Counted from the stretch's first letter, positions 34,911-49,403 are shown. The stretch is 64,000 bases of DNA from Bretschneidera sinensis (GCA_023935145.1 CM043700.1:142782828-142846827), one strand, 5' to 3'. Notes: a model not told the origin generated them from the letters alone. Translations and numbers: made by a program.

Positions 34911-35476
34911 CAAAGTTTGGAGAGCTGGAGGACTGGGCTGGACTGACGGAGTGACTTTGCGTTCCTTCAACCTTTAGCCGGGGTTCACGAGAGAAAGACC
35001 TAACCTAGGGTTTGTTGTCTGTGCTCCAAGTCCAATGATGTAAGGATTCTAATATTTTACCAGGATCTGGATCAGGCCCAGCTGTTAACAGATAACTTTG
35101 GTCATACGAAACGAAGTCGTTTTTATATACAACTATATTCTCCCAACTTACTGCTCTCCCGATACACCCCGGCGGTTCGAACTAGGGTTTTTGCTCTTCA
35201 ATCTGTGGCCGGTGGCCCTTCCACTAACTCAACCGAAGAAAAAAAAAAAAAACACTCTCCAAAGCACCCTCCTCGGTTTGATCCCAGGGTCTCTCTCACA
35301 GTCAAGTTTCGCTCGCTCGTCTTTTTTCAGGTATGAAATTTTCCCTCTAAATTCTGTAGTTCTAAAAATTACTGCAATTTCTAGTAACTCTCACAATTCA
35401 CAAAACGATCACACAATGCCCCTTTGTTTGCAGAAATTCTCATATTTTGTTTGCAGGTTAATAAGAAGAGAGAGCA
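34911..35476. promoter_or_regulatory. Divergent promoter region with telo-boxes on both sides
   Basis: The SR34a-like gene (minus) and the WD40/TFIIIC-like gene (plus) are divergent, with first exons only one to two hundred bases apart. A telo-box (TAGGGTTT, reverse AAACCCTA) lies at 35006-35013 in the SR34a first exon and again at 35183-35190 in the leader of the plus gene. Telo-boxes are known in plant promoters of translation and cell-growth genes. The plus gene has a 5'-UTR intron at 35331-35456 (donor GTATGA, acceptor TTGCAG). Confidence 0.6.
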
Positions 35477-38400
35477 ATGGCTTCGCGTTTCCAGGCAGCA
35501 GCGCTGGTGGCTTCACCATCCTACCCCAATTCCATCGCCTGGTCTCAAGAGAATCTAATTGCTGTTGCCTCCGGTCACCTCGTCACCATCCTGGTAATTT
35601 TTTTAGTAATTGCCATGATCTTTAAAAGGTTAATGTTACATTACAAGAAAGGAAAACATTAACACTCTGTATTTTCTTTCTTTCTTTCTTTTGTTAAAAA
35701 AAAAAAAACCAGAACCCAGCATTGCCTTTCGGACCTCGAGGCTTGATCACTATTCCCAGTAGCGAGCCCTATCCGATTGGGGTCGTCAAAAGAGAAGGTG
35801 TATGTTTGTATCTTTTTGTACTATAAAGCTGTGTTGTAAGTAAAAAACGTTTGTTTAGATTTAGTAGTTATTTACAAATTGGAAGATTGCAGATTTGCTG
35901 AGTGGGTGCTTGTTACCCACGTGTTTGAACCGGAATCGTAGTCCATGTGTTCAATCAATTGCATGGTCTCATTGTGGAATGGCTCCTAATTCAGGGTAAT
36001 CAACTTCAAATGTATCACGACTCGTTTTCCCTTATCTTCAGCTACTGATGTAATAACATTCTGATACATGATTGCTACATATTAAGTAATTTAATTGAAT
36101 TTCAAAGTTAACTCTGTCTAGGTGCTTGTTGGCTGTCTGCACAACAGAAGGACGTGTGAAGCTCTATCGTCCTCCGTTTTGTGATTTCCGTGCTGAGTGG
36201 ATAGAGGTAATGCTGCTTGTCCTTTTCACATAGGGGATGCTAGGAAACTGCTGTGAAGTAAGGTTAATTATGAATGCTCCAGTTACTTCATTTAAGATGG
36301 AGTAATTGCCAAAACCTAAGCAATGGTGTAACAAGTTATATGCTTATTATGGTCATATAGAGAATTTAGCTTCACTCACAAGGTTTTTTATTTACATGTA
36401 GGCGTCTATGTATATTTGTTAACATTTTATATTTATATGCATTCAAAAGCAAGTTTTCATATATGGAAGAACTAAATTTTTTTTTTTTTTTTATGTTCAA
36501 ATGATTGAATCATGTACCTTGACCAACCCCAACAACTCCCCCCCCCCCCCAAAACAAAAAAAAAGGAATGGAATTATAGCTATCTTTTCCATTCTTCTGT
36601 AGGTTATGGACATAACAGACAAGCTTTATGATTATCTCTCAAGTATCAGTTTTGGGGAGTCAGACAATCCTTCCTCAGGGTTTTCTAAGGTAAGTTTTCT
36701 TCTAAAGTAAGTCTTTGGACTCTTTTCACCTATTAATGCACCTGACTATACTAACTATACTAACTCTTGTTATAGTATGTTAGATGGGTGTTTCCTTTGT
36801 TATGCTTAAGATTTAATCAACCCAAATACCCGCATGATAATCTTTTTGTGTCTTCTCTTTCTAGGAACATGCAACAGAGCATGGCTGTGCAGATGATGAA
36901 CCAATCTCTGCTTTAACAAAGGAGCATAAACGAAGAAGGGTAAATGGACCTGGCTCAATGTAAATAGCTTGTTCTTGCCCTTCCCTTTTCTAATTACTAT
37001 GTAGTTGTTTATCTATTGTTGCTTTCTTTGCATTTTCTCTTTTAAGTAGCTAGAAAAATCACATAATGCTTAGCTTAACATATGAAGCTGGCAAATCATT
37101 TGGAATGTGTTGCGTTATTAGACATTGATGTAGGATGGCACCAAAAATTGCAAGGTGGTTCTTGGAAATAGTCTATAAAAAATTGTTTTAAACTTTGAAA
37201 AGATGGAGGAGAGTAAAACTAGTGTATGGTATAAACTGGGGATGGAAAGGCTTAGCTTTGATGGCTTCCAGATTCCCTAGGAATTGACATATTAGGTGCA
37301 TGAATTTCCCACCTCTAGACAACTAAAGAAAAGAATGAGAAGAAATTATTACTTATAGGCATCTCACCCGGAAACCCAAGGTACCACACCTAGGCTTAAA
37401 ATTGCATACTATTCTATGAATAGACCTTCATAGCTGCTGAACCCCCCTCCCTCCACCTCCAAAGGAAAAAAGGAAATATACCCTTTTAAATAAGACTGGA
37501 TGGTGATTAAAGTAGACTGAGGAGGATGTCAAGTGGACCCCAAATTGAATCTAAACCATATTTTTAGGTTTCTATCTGTCTTTTATACTTTCTCTTTCTC
37601 TCAAAATTTTGTTGTCTGCATGAGATATTATTATCCTCCCTATAATTTAACACATAAGCTTATTTTCATTAATGACTATGGGGCAGCAACAAGTGCTCCA
37701 AAACTTCTGGGGACCAATTATCATATTCTGGAAATAGCAAGGATGTGGATACTGGCTTCAACCCTTCCAATGAAAGAGGGGGGCAGAGAGTGCCTAAGGT
37801 ATAGCTTTCATACAAAGGAAGTTTCCCTCCTCTCTACCCCTCTTTACCTCTGATTTTCTTGTATGAACTTATAACTATCTTGCTTCTATGGGCTTATATG
37901 AACTTATAACTATCTTTACTAATTGCTTCTATGGGCTTAGAATCTGTTGGTCTCAAATTATGATGGTCATAAATTTTCCTCATACATTTATTTCTACCTG
38001 TTGGTACTTGATTTTCAGGTGTCTAAAATCAAATCTGACAAACTGGAGAAAAAAAGGAAGGTTGTCAACAAGATACCTGAAAATTGCACCCTCCCTCTGA
38101 TAACTACAGATAAATATGCTTCTCGCAGTGCAATGTTATTGTCACTTGTTGTTGCCTGGTCGCCAGTGCTAAGATTATCATCTGAAATTTGTCCAGTTGC
38201 TCAAAATGGTGACAGCTTCTCTCTACTAGCTGTTGGTGCAAAGTCTGGTAAAATTTCCCTCTGGAGAGTTCATGCACCAGAATGCTACTACATTGAGCAC
38301 AGCAATGTCTCTACCACTGTGATGCTGATCGGGCTCCTTCAAGCACACAGTTCCTGGGTTACAACCATGAGTTGGGGGTTGCTTGATTCTAATAGTTCAA

Positions 38401-41400
38401 AACCTCAAGTTTTATTGGCTACTGGAAGCTCTGATGGCAGGTGAGTTAGGTATGCCAGTATAATCAGCTTTCAAACTATTTCAGCTATATTATTTTCAAA
38501 TGTGAATGAGAATCAGATATGCTTCTCAGTCTGATTTGTCTTATAGTACATTTGGAGTTTTTCAAATGGTATTAAAGATAATTACTTTTCGCCTTGTGAT
38601 TCTTTGCCTCCTGAGCTAACATATCAATACTCTGAAAAGCTTTACCTGATTTCTTTCCACTTTTCTTGCAGTGTAAGGATCTGGCTGGGGTATGGTGAGG
38701 AATTGCTGAGGTCATCAGAAGTTAATAATTCTCCACTTTTCCTATTAAAGGAGGTAGCTCCTTCTGTTTCAAGTATTTTATCTTCATACTAATTTATATT
38801 AGTCAATCGAATGATTCTGACTTTTGGAATTTTTGAATAGGTTGTAACTCTTAATATCGTCCCAGTCTCAGTGCTTTCACTTATTGTGCCTATTCAGTCC
38901 CAACAAAGAATGCACTTGGCAATTGGCAAAGGATCTGGATCTTTCGAAGTATGGATATGTGACATATCTAGCAGAAAATTTGATAAAGCTGGCTCATATG
39001 ATGCTCATGACCAAGTTGTAAGTTTCTTCTTGTCAATCAATCTTTTGTTGCTTATCCATATTGATTTTTATGTTTAAGAACTTATCAGGTTACTGGTTTA
39101 GCTTGGGCATTTGGTGGATGTTGTTTGTACAGCTGCAGCCAGGTATCAAATGTTTATGTGTATTAGTACTACTATTTGATTCATGTATTCTATTTATGAC
39201 TTTTTGTATGCATTGAATCATTTTTGAATGGAAGTATGGAACTTACTTTCATAGTTTTAATTCCACTATCTTTTTCCGTCTCATTTCTGTTTTTTTATAA
39301 CAAAAAAATGTCAAAGAGAGAGAGATTAAGAAAGAGAGGGAGGACAGACTGAAAGAGTTGCCTGATGTCTTCTTGCAGTTGTAATCCACTATTGCTTATG
39401 ACCCGTCTATGTAAGCTTTGTATCACAGATAAATAATTCCAGCAGATTATGAATTGTTTATAATTTGCTTAAGCTGGAATGCCATAACATGTTAATAGTA
39501 CTGCCAGACTGAACTAGCAGTAAATTGATAGAAGCTCTAAGTGAATCTAGTTGCCTTAAGGTTTTGCAAATGGGACAAAAAGTTTTGGCTAACTTTTAAA
39601 GGAACATGTGTTCAGATTTTATTCTTTAAAATTTAGTTTTGTAAGCACCTCATATTTTCAGGATATTCAAGGGGTCGGTCTTTGATGGTAAAGAAACTAA
39701 TTGTTGAAAATACATTTTCAAAGCAATGAGGTTTTATCACCTCAGTATATACTCAAAGACCTGGACTAAATTGAGTATAAACTATATGAATAAATAATAT
39801 CAGTATAACTTCAAAGTGCACTGAACCATGAAGATGACTATTCGTTGCTTCTAATTCTCTTATTGTTCTTTATGAAAAAGGTGCTACAAACTTCATCTAT
39901 GCCTTCTGTTTGTACAAAGTATTTACTTATCTTTCATTTACTTGTTTTCTTAACAGCCTATCAGACATGACCTGTCTATACTCCAGGAAAAAAATAGGAA
40001 ATTACAGAGAATTTCACTATAGCAACATATAACTGATCATGTGCACCGCATTATGCTCTTTAATTGCATGTATATAGGATGTGATCTAAGGTCATAAGTT
40101 TCTTAAATTGTGGACAGTTAATTGACAGTTTTTTGTTGTTTTAATTTATTTTATTTTTCAAACAATGCTAGAATAATTTTGTTCGTAGCTGGATGTTACG
40201 TGGGACTTTCCTTTCTGAAGTACCTATTCCCTCAAATACTCCTGGGCTGAGAAGCCCCACTGATGTATGATGATACCCTTTTTATTTTATTTATTTTATT
40301 TTTTGGTTTCCCTTCTTCTCACATATTGATTTTAGTCTAACAAGATGTGAAAGTTTCTTTGCAGATTCCTGATGTATTTGTTTCATGCCTTGGTGTGGCA
40401 TTGTCCCCTGGAAATCTTGTGGTTGCTATGGTATAATTTCATTCATTTAATTTTCCCCAAAAAATTTAGATTCTGGTTTGAGTCTAGAGAGAAGTGGGGG
40501 TGGGAAGGGGTTTGGCTCATTTAAATTTTCATGGAGATAATCCATGATACCTCACCATATAACTATTGCAACACATAAGAAAGATGAGAAACCATGAGGC
40601 GCCAGGTGTATAGTTTTGTTATAAACTAAAATGTTTTGATATAAACTAGAACCTAAAAGATCGTCTTGCTTTTTGCAGGTTCGCAGTTTTAATGTTGATC
40701 TGTTGAATCAAATGTACCAAGCCAGGTAAACAGAAATTTTAATGTTTAAGGATACCTACATTCTCTGTTGTTTCTGTCCCTTTTTATGTTAACAACAAGA
40801 AATGGTTAAATATATAAATAAAAACAAATAGGATAGTAGGAGAATTGACACCAAAATTAGGATATAATGGAAAAAGAAGAAGAATATTACTCAACTCAAC
40901 AGAATAAAGCCTTAGTAAAAACAACTGGCCAAAGTATATAAGAGGATCAACTAACTTTCCATGGAAAGCGAAAGAAGAGGAGGGAAGGCCAAAGGCTAGT
41001 TCAATGTTGCTTGCTAACCTGTGTTTCCCACTTCTAGAAATTTACTTTTTTCGGGAACACACTCAGGGCTCAGAAGGCTGCTGTGGAATTCTTATGGAAT
41101 GGTGCACTACAGCGCAACAATTTGTCAAATAATTCCCTACAGATCAGTGTTAAATCTTTCCCTGGTTTTTCTGAGAAGGAACTGGCTTCTTGGGAATCCA
41201 ATATTTTGTGGTCTTTAAAGCAATATGAACATGTGGATAAACCTCTGGTCGTTTGGGATATTGTAGCAGCATTATTGGCTTTCAAGCATTCTATACCAAA
41301 GTATGTGGAATATATAGTAGTTAAGTGGCTCTCTGTATCCTATTTGGGATCCTGTAGTGGCCTTTCTACTGAAAAGGTTTTGTCACATATCTCTAAGAGT

Positions 41401-42506
41401 TTCTCTAAAGTTGCTTCTCGCCAATTGCACCTCCTCAATGTTATCTCTAGATGTGTAATGCTATCAGAACTAAAGGCCGACCAAATCAATAGCAAAGTAC
41501 AGAATCTAAGAGGAAATGGTGTTGAAGACAAGCAGCTGACTTTGTGGTTGGAGCTGCTTTTGAGAAGTGAAAGAGAACTCCGTGAAAGGCTAGTGGGTTT
41601 TAGTTTTTTCTCTTCATTAACTCTTGTATCCGATTCAGTCACGACTTCTTCTCACCCGGGGTATTGGTATCCTGTTGGAGTAGCACAAATGGAGCGGTGG
41701 GTTGCACTTAATCATGATTATATGCAGGATCAATTGAAAGCCCTTGCATCAGAAATAAAAACACGTGAGAGAAGGTATTCTTTAGTTCTATATTTTGTAT
41801 CATGCAAATATTTTTACTAGATGTATTTTGTTCCGTCTTGTCTCTGTTTCCATGTTTTATGGGCTTGCTATAATTGTGTGAAAATGCGCCCAAGAAACGT
41901 ATGTAGCCTAAGAAAAAGCTTTTTTCTTTTATTTTTTTCTCTTTCTTTTTTGCATTTTACATCTTCTTTTCAATTTCTGTCAGTGTTGTTAAAGTGTTAA
42001 CTAGAAAATTAATATGGGCCAGCAACAGATGGCTTTAATGATTGATCAAAATTGCTGTAGAAGCGTACAGTTTTTGTTTTTACATGATGTCTGAGTTACT
42101 TGTATTATTTTGTGTTACCTTGAGCAGAGTGCGGCGTAACGAATATGCAGCAGAGGAGAAATGTTGCTATTGCTCAGCATCAGTTCCTTTTGATTCACCA
42201 GAAGTTGCTTTTTGCCAAGGTTTGGAGAGCAACAGTGGAGCTGATCAGAAGCACAAATTAGAAAGATGTACTGTTTCTATGCAGGTTTGCCCCGCTGCTC
42301 CCTTATGGTTTTGCAAGTGTTGTCATAGATGGACTTCCAAACTTGCACCAGTGACTCTCTTTACAATGCCCAGATATCCTTTAGATTTCAAATCTTTGAC
42401 AGAATCTTCTGGTGTAAAAGAAATCTCAAAACCTTTTTGTCCCTTTTGTGGGATACTTCTACAGAGACTACAGCCAGAATTTTTACTCTCTGCATCAGCC
42501 GTGTGA
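35477..42506 (+). CDS. WD40-repeat protein with TFIIIC90/GTF3C4-type zinc-finger C-terminus
   Basis: Fifteen coding exons: 35477-35593, 35713-35797, 35893-35995, 36122-36206, 36603-36689, 36865-36939, 38019-38440, 38672-38753, 38841-39017, 39089-39142, 40172-40264, 40365-40430, 40679-40725, 41067-41774, 42128-42506. Phases agree throughout, giving 859 residues. The N-terminal half is a WD40-like propeller (SIAWSQENLIAVASGHLVTI, LLAVGAKSGKISLWRV, LLATGSSDGSVRIW, VTGLAWAFGGCCLYSCSQ). The middle is helical. The C-terminus (from about residue 746) has zinc-binding Cys clusters (CCYC, FCKCCHRW, FCPFCG), as in the TFIIIC delta / 90-kDa subunit zinc finger. TFIIIC places TFIIIB on RNA polymerase III genes (tRNA, 5S rRNA), and the yeast and human counterparts bridge these factors. 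In plants it is usually annotated only as a transducin/WD40 protein (Arabidopsis At3g49400, from memory). The TFIIIC role is inferred from fold order. Confidence 0.88.
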
Positions 42507-45500
42507 AGTACATGTTTTTGTATTTATAGTCGTGGATAAGTCATTATATGATAATGTTCAATATCATATTAGAAGTAGTGAGGGCTGATGAAGCCTGGAG
42601 CATTTGCGTTTTACTCTCGGAAATGAGAATATACGTTGAGCCCAAATATTTATTCTGATCAAGTGTAATACTCCATGTGTAATTGCCAAAATAAAAGAAA
42701 TGCATGCTCTCCTTGGTTCTGGGAGTCAGTTGGGGGATTAACAAGTTTTTAGGGGAAGAAAGATAAAGAAATCTTCCTAATTAGTCCTCGCCCTCTAGGT
42801 TAAGAACTTTTGGTTCAACACCTATCGTTGGTAACAAATATTTTTTTTTTCTTTTATTTGTTTGCCCATCCCATCACCTTTGATATTTCTTCCATGTCTC
42901 ATCATTAGAAAGCTCAATTGAGTCTAAATAATTCATTTTTCACTTTTCATTATTTCTTCTTCATTTGGCTTTTATTATAAAATAAGTACTCCGTATAAAT
43001 AAACAATTCATCTAATGTTATTTTTATTATATAATTTAAAAATTAAAAGACCAAAATACACAGGTTTGATAGTTGGAAAAATAAATTGAGGGTAATTTTG
43101 GAAAATGAAAAATAATTTGAATATGTTAAGCACAAGGGAAGAATATTTAGCACCAAAATGGTCCACCAGAGTATCTTCCACATAATTCTAACTTTCAGAA
43201 GAAACATGGCTTTCACCAATTCTCTCTCATGGCCCATTTGGGGATTTTTTATTTCCAGAACAATTTTTTTTTTTTTTTTTTTTTCATTTGATGTTGTGGG
43301 ACATGTTTGTTTAAACAATTTACTGAATTTATAAGAGAATATCGGATTGGTGAATTTTTCTTTTGAAGAGTTTTTACAATAGTAGTTAATATTATCATTT
43401 TACATTTCTTTCTAATAAAAAAAGAGTTTAAACCATATCTATTTTTCTTGGGATGTTAATTTGTCTCCCTCGAAATGGTGACCTTATCAAAATATAGTGA
43501 CTAAAGATTGGCGGCAGCATGTCCTCATGAATTCTTCACAATTAAAGGGATTTTCTGAAATTAGGAAGGATTTTTTTAAAATTAAAAAAAAAACAAATTG
43601 GAGAGAGGGTTGCAAATTCTCATCAAGCATTAGTCGAAGTTTGTTCTTGGTACCACCAAAGCTTTACACTCCCTTTGAAATGGTGACTTTATCCGAAGTT
43701 TGATCAGTTTGCAAATTCATTTCATTTTCATTTGAATTGAAAAATGAATTAATTTATAAATGTATAGAAATATTTATTTTATATTTAGATTTTTTTATGT
43801 TAAATTGTTGAATTAAATTAAATTTTTATTTTTAAAATATTTAAAATAAATAATAAAAAAAACTCAAAAGTGGGGAGATAAGGAGATAGAGGGAGAGAAA
43901 AATAGGTTATTTTTATCATAACTTTTTACTTTTCATTTCGTGAAATTCATTTGTAAATTCTATCAAATTTGATAAAATTTATGATAGGTTAAATCAGGTC
44001 CATAATGAATCAATTTCGAAATGAAATTAATAGTTTTTTTTTATCTTTCCAAATGTAACAATTATAGAATTGTAAACGAATTACATAAAATTTATAAATT
44101 TCATTTGATTTGTTTCAAACACACTTTTAACAGAGAGGTTGAGGTTCCCTCTCCTCACCAAAAATGTTTAGAGTTTGTGCTTTCTCGCTGCGGTGAAATG
44201 AGATGGACTTTGTCTAATGTTTGACATGAACCAACATTTACATATTCTCTAAAACACTTTTTGATGAACTAAAAAATAAAAAAAATACTTAGACGAACAC
44301 AACCTTGAATTAATGCAAGATTTTATATATACATATATATATATGGGGTAAAATATAATTACATTTCTCAATTTTAATAATTATAAATTAATCTCATTTT
44401 TTTAAAAATCCGTCAAAAGTTTCAAATAGCCAACGATCAGACGAGAAGTGAAAGAAATTTCTTTTATGCAAGTTACATAAAATAGGTTCTATGGGGCAAA
44501 ATTTTTTGGATGATTCGGGTCTAAACCATTGTGTTTAGATCAATTGAAAATATCACTAGTAATTTTGATGAATTTTATTGATAACATCAATATAAGTGTA
44601 AGACACGAAAATTAACATTACTGATAAAAGTTATAAAATTACCGATAAAACTTTCACATGATCTAAACTCAATAATTTAGACCTGAACCAACAAAAAAAT
44701 TCACTCTATCCACTGAAATTTGATTGCTTATGTTGCCTTAAAACAAAAGAGAATTATGTTTTGTTTCGATTCATTCTTGAAGGCCATGTGCTATGGTTCG
44801 TCCCTGTTTTCCCTTTGGCAGAACAGGATGAACAAGCCACTTACTTTCATCAGTACCCACAAACCGGAAGTTAAAGTAACCCTGAGCCTAAGAAAACTGG
44901 GAAAAGTACTTGGTCGAGTAAAGTAGTTAGTGTTTTGTTTTGGTTTTTTTTCCATATGAATTTATACACCAAGAGATCAAGACTGCAGCTCTCTCTTTCT
45001 TTTTTGTTCATTTTAGGCAAAAACGTGCATAAGAAAAGTAAGAGCCCTTCACTCCTCTGGAGTCTATAGTCTAGAGTCTCAGGTTGCTGCTTGTACTGTG
45101 TAAAAGCTAGGCCTGAAATGGCTCCAAGCTGGAGCCGGTCTCAAGCCCTGTTGATTGTGACCCACAAAAGCATGCTTTCTTTTGTACACATGTCTGATGT
45201 ATCCACCAAGAACATGGCAAGTTGGCTTTATAGTCACGTGACTTATACTTCCGTGAAGAAAATCAAACATGAGATTTTTGTGGTTTTATAGCCTCGATAT
45301 TGATTATTTATCATTGAATCATGGTTTCATTGCAAAATTTTGCTTTAATTTAATGCATCAAAAAAATGTTAGATCAAATTAAAAGGCTTTGTTCTAATTT
45401 AGGTCGCTTTTGATTTTTTAAAGTCAACTTGACTTTAATTTTTTTAATATTTTATTAATTTAAAAATAAAAATATAATTTTTGGATACTTGTAAATGTTA

Positions 45501-48500
45501 TAAAATTATATTTTCAAAATTTAATTATCTCATTAATTTAAAATTGAATGATAAAATAAATCATTTAGATAAAATAAACTTGAACGGAGGAAATAGTAGT
45601 ATTTTTTTATTCCATAGTTTCGGAAAACTATTATAATATCTCTCTTTAAATATATATATAGATACAATTATTATGAAATATGTTTTTAGAAGCGTTCTGG
45701 TGATGCTACCTGCCCGATGCCCAAGTTTTTTTAATTTAAGTTAGAAACTATGCAATTTTGGTTTTATAGTTAATTAAGATATAAAACCCTATCCATAAGT
45801 TTTATTAAAAGCTTAATGTAATAATGCTCAATAAAACAGTATTGATTTTATAATTGATTGAGATATAAAGTACAATATGCAACTTTATAAATGTCTGAAA
45901 TGATACAACTCTATAAATTAAAACTAAAATATAAAAAAAAAACGTATAAAATTAAATATAAAAAATATAATCAATTTAATAATTAAATATTAAACTAACT
46001 TAATTAGATATTTAATATATTTATAAAAAAATTAATAATTAAATTTTTTACTTCTTATTTTATACAATGTCTCAAATATAATAATATAGATCATTGATTA
46101 AAATACCTTTAACTTTTAGCATGCAACTTTTTTTTTACCCATTTTAAACCGGTAATCTTGATTTAAAAAACAAATCAAATTTCATAAGAAATAAAATTTT
46201 ATAAAATAGTGTTTTCAATTGCAATAATTCTTAATATTTATGACATTTTATTTTCTAATAAAATATAGTTTTAATAATTGTAGTTGCGTGGGATGTAAAA
46301 ATATAATTCATAAACCTTATAAAAGTCTAAAATAATAAAATACTACTTCTATAAATCTTAAAATAAAGAATACAATCAAGTTATACAGTAAACTAATTTT
46401 AATTATATACAAAAATAAATTTCAAACAATATTTCATCATTGATCGTATATGTGTTTTTTTCTTTTTATTTTTTCTTGAGTGAAATCAACTGGATATAAT
46501 ATTATTAAGATTTAATAAAAAATCACATGATAAGCCAATAAGAAACAAATATCTAAAATAAAAAAAAATATATATATATATATATATGTAATAAACAAAA
46601 TTAAATTATTATATATTAAAAAAATTATCAAATAACAATCCACAATAAAGCTTTCACAATTAATCCATACTTTGTCTTTATATTTCTTTTGATTGGGTTG
46701 TATAAAGAATTATAAATATTGCTATTTTTCTATTTTGCATGAGAATGTGAGTATCCATGTCAATTTTTTACAATAATTTATTCTTTAATCATATTTTTCA
46801 CTTATTTGATAAAAAATTCTCATGAACAATATTATAGGTGTTAATTAAAAATATATACAGTTTTAAATAATACAATCTTGATTAACACAGACAAACCAAA
46901 TTTTATGATAAACAAAATTAAAAAATATATATTCAATTAAAACAATTCTTAATATCCAATTAATTAAATGAGACTTCTAAATTATATATATCCAACAAAT
47001 CAAATTAACCATGCCACAATAAATACCAAAGCATCTTATAAAAAAGAATAGTTAATAAAAATTAAATGGTAAGTCAATAAAAAATATTAATTTAATATAT
47101 AAATTAATAACTACGTGTGTATCAAATAACATAAACAAAACTATTTTTTTTATATAAAAAAACAACACGAATTGAGATATTAATAATTATCAATGCTTAT
47201 AAAAATTATTATTTTAAATAAAATCAAATGATAATAGTATTTGAATATATTCAAATAAATAAAAGCGGCGCATTGCACGGCCATGAATTTCCGATTCAAA
47301 GGAAACGTACAGCTGTTGAACTGATAAGAAAAGGCTTTAAATTTCCCTTACGGCACCGTTTAGCACTGGTTGCTAAGTGCCTTACGCAACCAAGCTGGTC
47401 TTATTGCTTACCAAACTCAAGGACACGTGATTATAAAAAATAAAAAACTAACGACACGTGGAGATTAAAACAGGCGAGTTTATATTTTCTTACTCGAGCA
47501 CGAGTACCTGAGTAGGCGTAAGATAGGTTGTATTGTCTTAAGGCTAAACATTACATGATACCCTTGTCAAGATAAAACAATTGATGCCTGTCACTGCAGA
47601 GGATAATGACAGCTTTAGTAACTCTACCAATTGGCAAACAAATGCTACGTACACGTGTCACCTAACTATGAATTTGGAACAATAAGCACAACCGCATACT
47701 AGTATTGCTAGTGATCATGGCTGATGCCGATGTTTTGCTAAATTTAAGACCAATTTCACGATAAATTACCAAAACTCAAGCTTATCAGAAGACAACAGAA
47801 TCTAATATTTAATAAGTTATTTTTTTAAGCTTCTATTATTGGATGCGGATGCTTCTTCTTATTTACTTGCCGTATTTTAATTAGCAAAGTTAGCAATTTA
47901 TATATTTTTTCCATTACCAAAAAAATCATACTATTTTCGTCTCATACATTAATTAATTAACATGTATGGTTGAATTTGAAATGACATATTTATAAATTGG
48001 ACGATATCAATAGATAGAGTTTGGCCTTATAAAATTTAAGTTTAATTATAAAAAATACTCTGCGATTGATCGTATTTTTAAAAATGCTCTAAAGTTTTTT
48101 TTTGATAAAAAATATCTTATGGTTGATTTAATTTTTAAAAAATACACTAATTATTTTTTTTGATAAAAAATACTATGTGATATATTTCTGTAAGTAAAAA
48201 ATACTTTGTAGTTGACTAAAAAAAACATATCACAAGATATTTTTAACTAACCGAAACATATCACATGATATTTTTTGTTAACAGAAACATACCACAAAGT
48301 ATTTTTTACCATAAAAAATACCTCGAGGTATTTTTTGAAAATAAAGTCAAACACGAAGTATTTTTTATCAAAAAAATCTTGAAGTATTTTTTAAAAATAT
48401 AGTCAACCACAAAATATTTTTTTTAATTAAACTTAAAGTTTGTTATTTCGTTGAAATGATTATAGTGGATTTTCTAATAAAAAATATTACTATCAATTTA

Positions 48501-49403
48501 AAATTTATCTATTGATTATATAGACTCAATATATCCTTTTAATAAAAAACATAAAAGATATTAGTTTATAATTTATACTTAAAAAAAATAAATATTTTAT
48601 AGTTTATTATTTTTTTGGTTCAACGGTGACAGATCAACTTGCATTCATCATGTTAACTCTTTAAAACCACTCTGTTTATTGAGCAATCCCTTGGGATTTG
48701 TTTGTAGATTAAATGATAATTAAAATGAATAAATTAATACAAAAGGGTTGCATCTTTTAAATGTATGATTTTTTAATAAATGTTTACGTACAAAATGCAA
48801 ATGACATATAGTTTTATATTATTCATATAAATCTATTAGATGGATCGATCATGTTAATAATTAATATATTTAAATAAAATAAAATAAAATGATAATGGTG
48901 AAGTTGAATTGATATAATGATTTAAGTAATAATACTCCTAATTTGTAAATAAAATATACTACTCGTAGTAAAAAGAAAAAAAGAAAATTAAATCCGGTGT
49001 TACATGGCAAGGTACGAGCATATAATGTAGTGCATCATGATGATAAACAAGGGCATTTATGGAAACAGAGAAAAAAATATGATATCATTACTCATGGGTC
49101 TGCTCTTGACAATGTTATCATCCGTTTGGACGTTGTGAAATAAGGTCCAAAAAGTCAGTGCAGCACAAACGGACGATCCGAAGAAAGAACAACAACCCTT
49201 TTTCCCTTCTCTCTCTCTCTCTCAGACCTCTTCTTTATCTATCTACAGGATCATCACTATAAAATACAGTAAAAGAGAGAAAAAAGTTGTGCTTGTGTTT
49301 GATACCCATTTCCTCGATTAATTTGCAGCCTGCTTTCATTTATATCTCTATTCTTGATGTCGGTCTGGCTTTTACATCCATGGAACCGATTTAGATAAGC
49401 CAG
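42507..49403. other. Long AT-rich intergenic region
   Basis: About 7 kb with no supportable gene. It has long A/T runs (T-tract 43263-43283), short TA repeats (44329-44343, 46568-46587) and an inverted-repeat cluster (48045-48430). Short frames at 44720-44926, 45091-45291 and 47228-47443 have no domain and no splice context. Two GC-richer patches (44750-45290 and 47260-47460) are not recognised. From about 49200 it is the promoter and leader of the CID gene, with a CT-rich run near 49209-49223 and a 5'-UTR donor (GTACGT) at 49404. Confidence 0.5.
48045..48430. repeat. Inverted-repeat cluster, MITE-like
   Basis: Modules built on GATAAAAAATAC, GTGGTTGACT-like and TTTTTAAAAAATAC blocks appear repeatedly, first in one orientation (48050-48200) and then in the other (48240-48425). 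They flank a perfect 24-base palindrome with CTCGAG at its centre at 48313-48336. The whole could fold into a long hairpin. This arrangement resembles a MITE or nested copies of one. I saw no clear target-site duplication. Confidence 0.6.

Noticed and set aside
42507..49400. Several 60-70 codon frames in the AT-rich region
   Set aside because: Frames of this size are expected by chance. None has a domain, and flanking splice or start context is poor.
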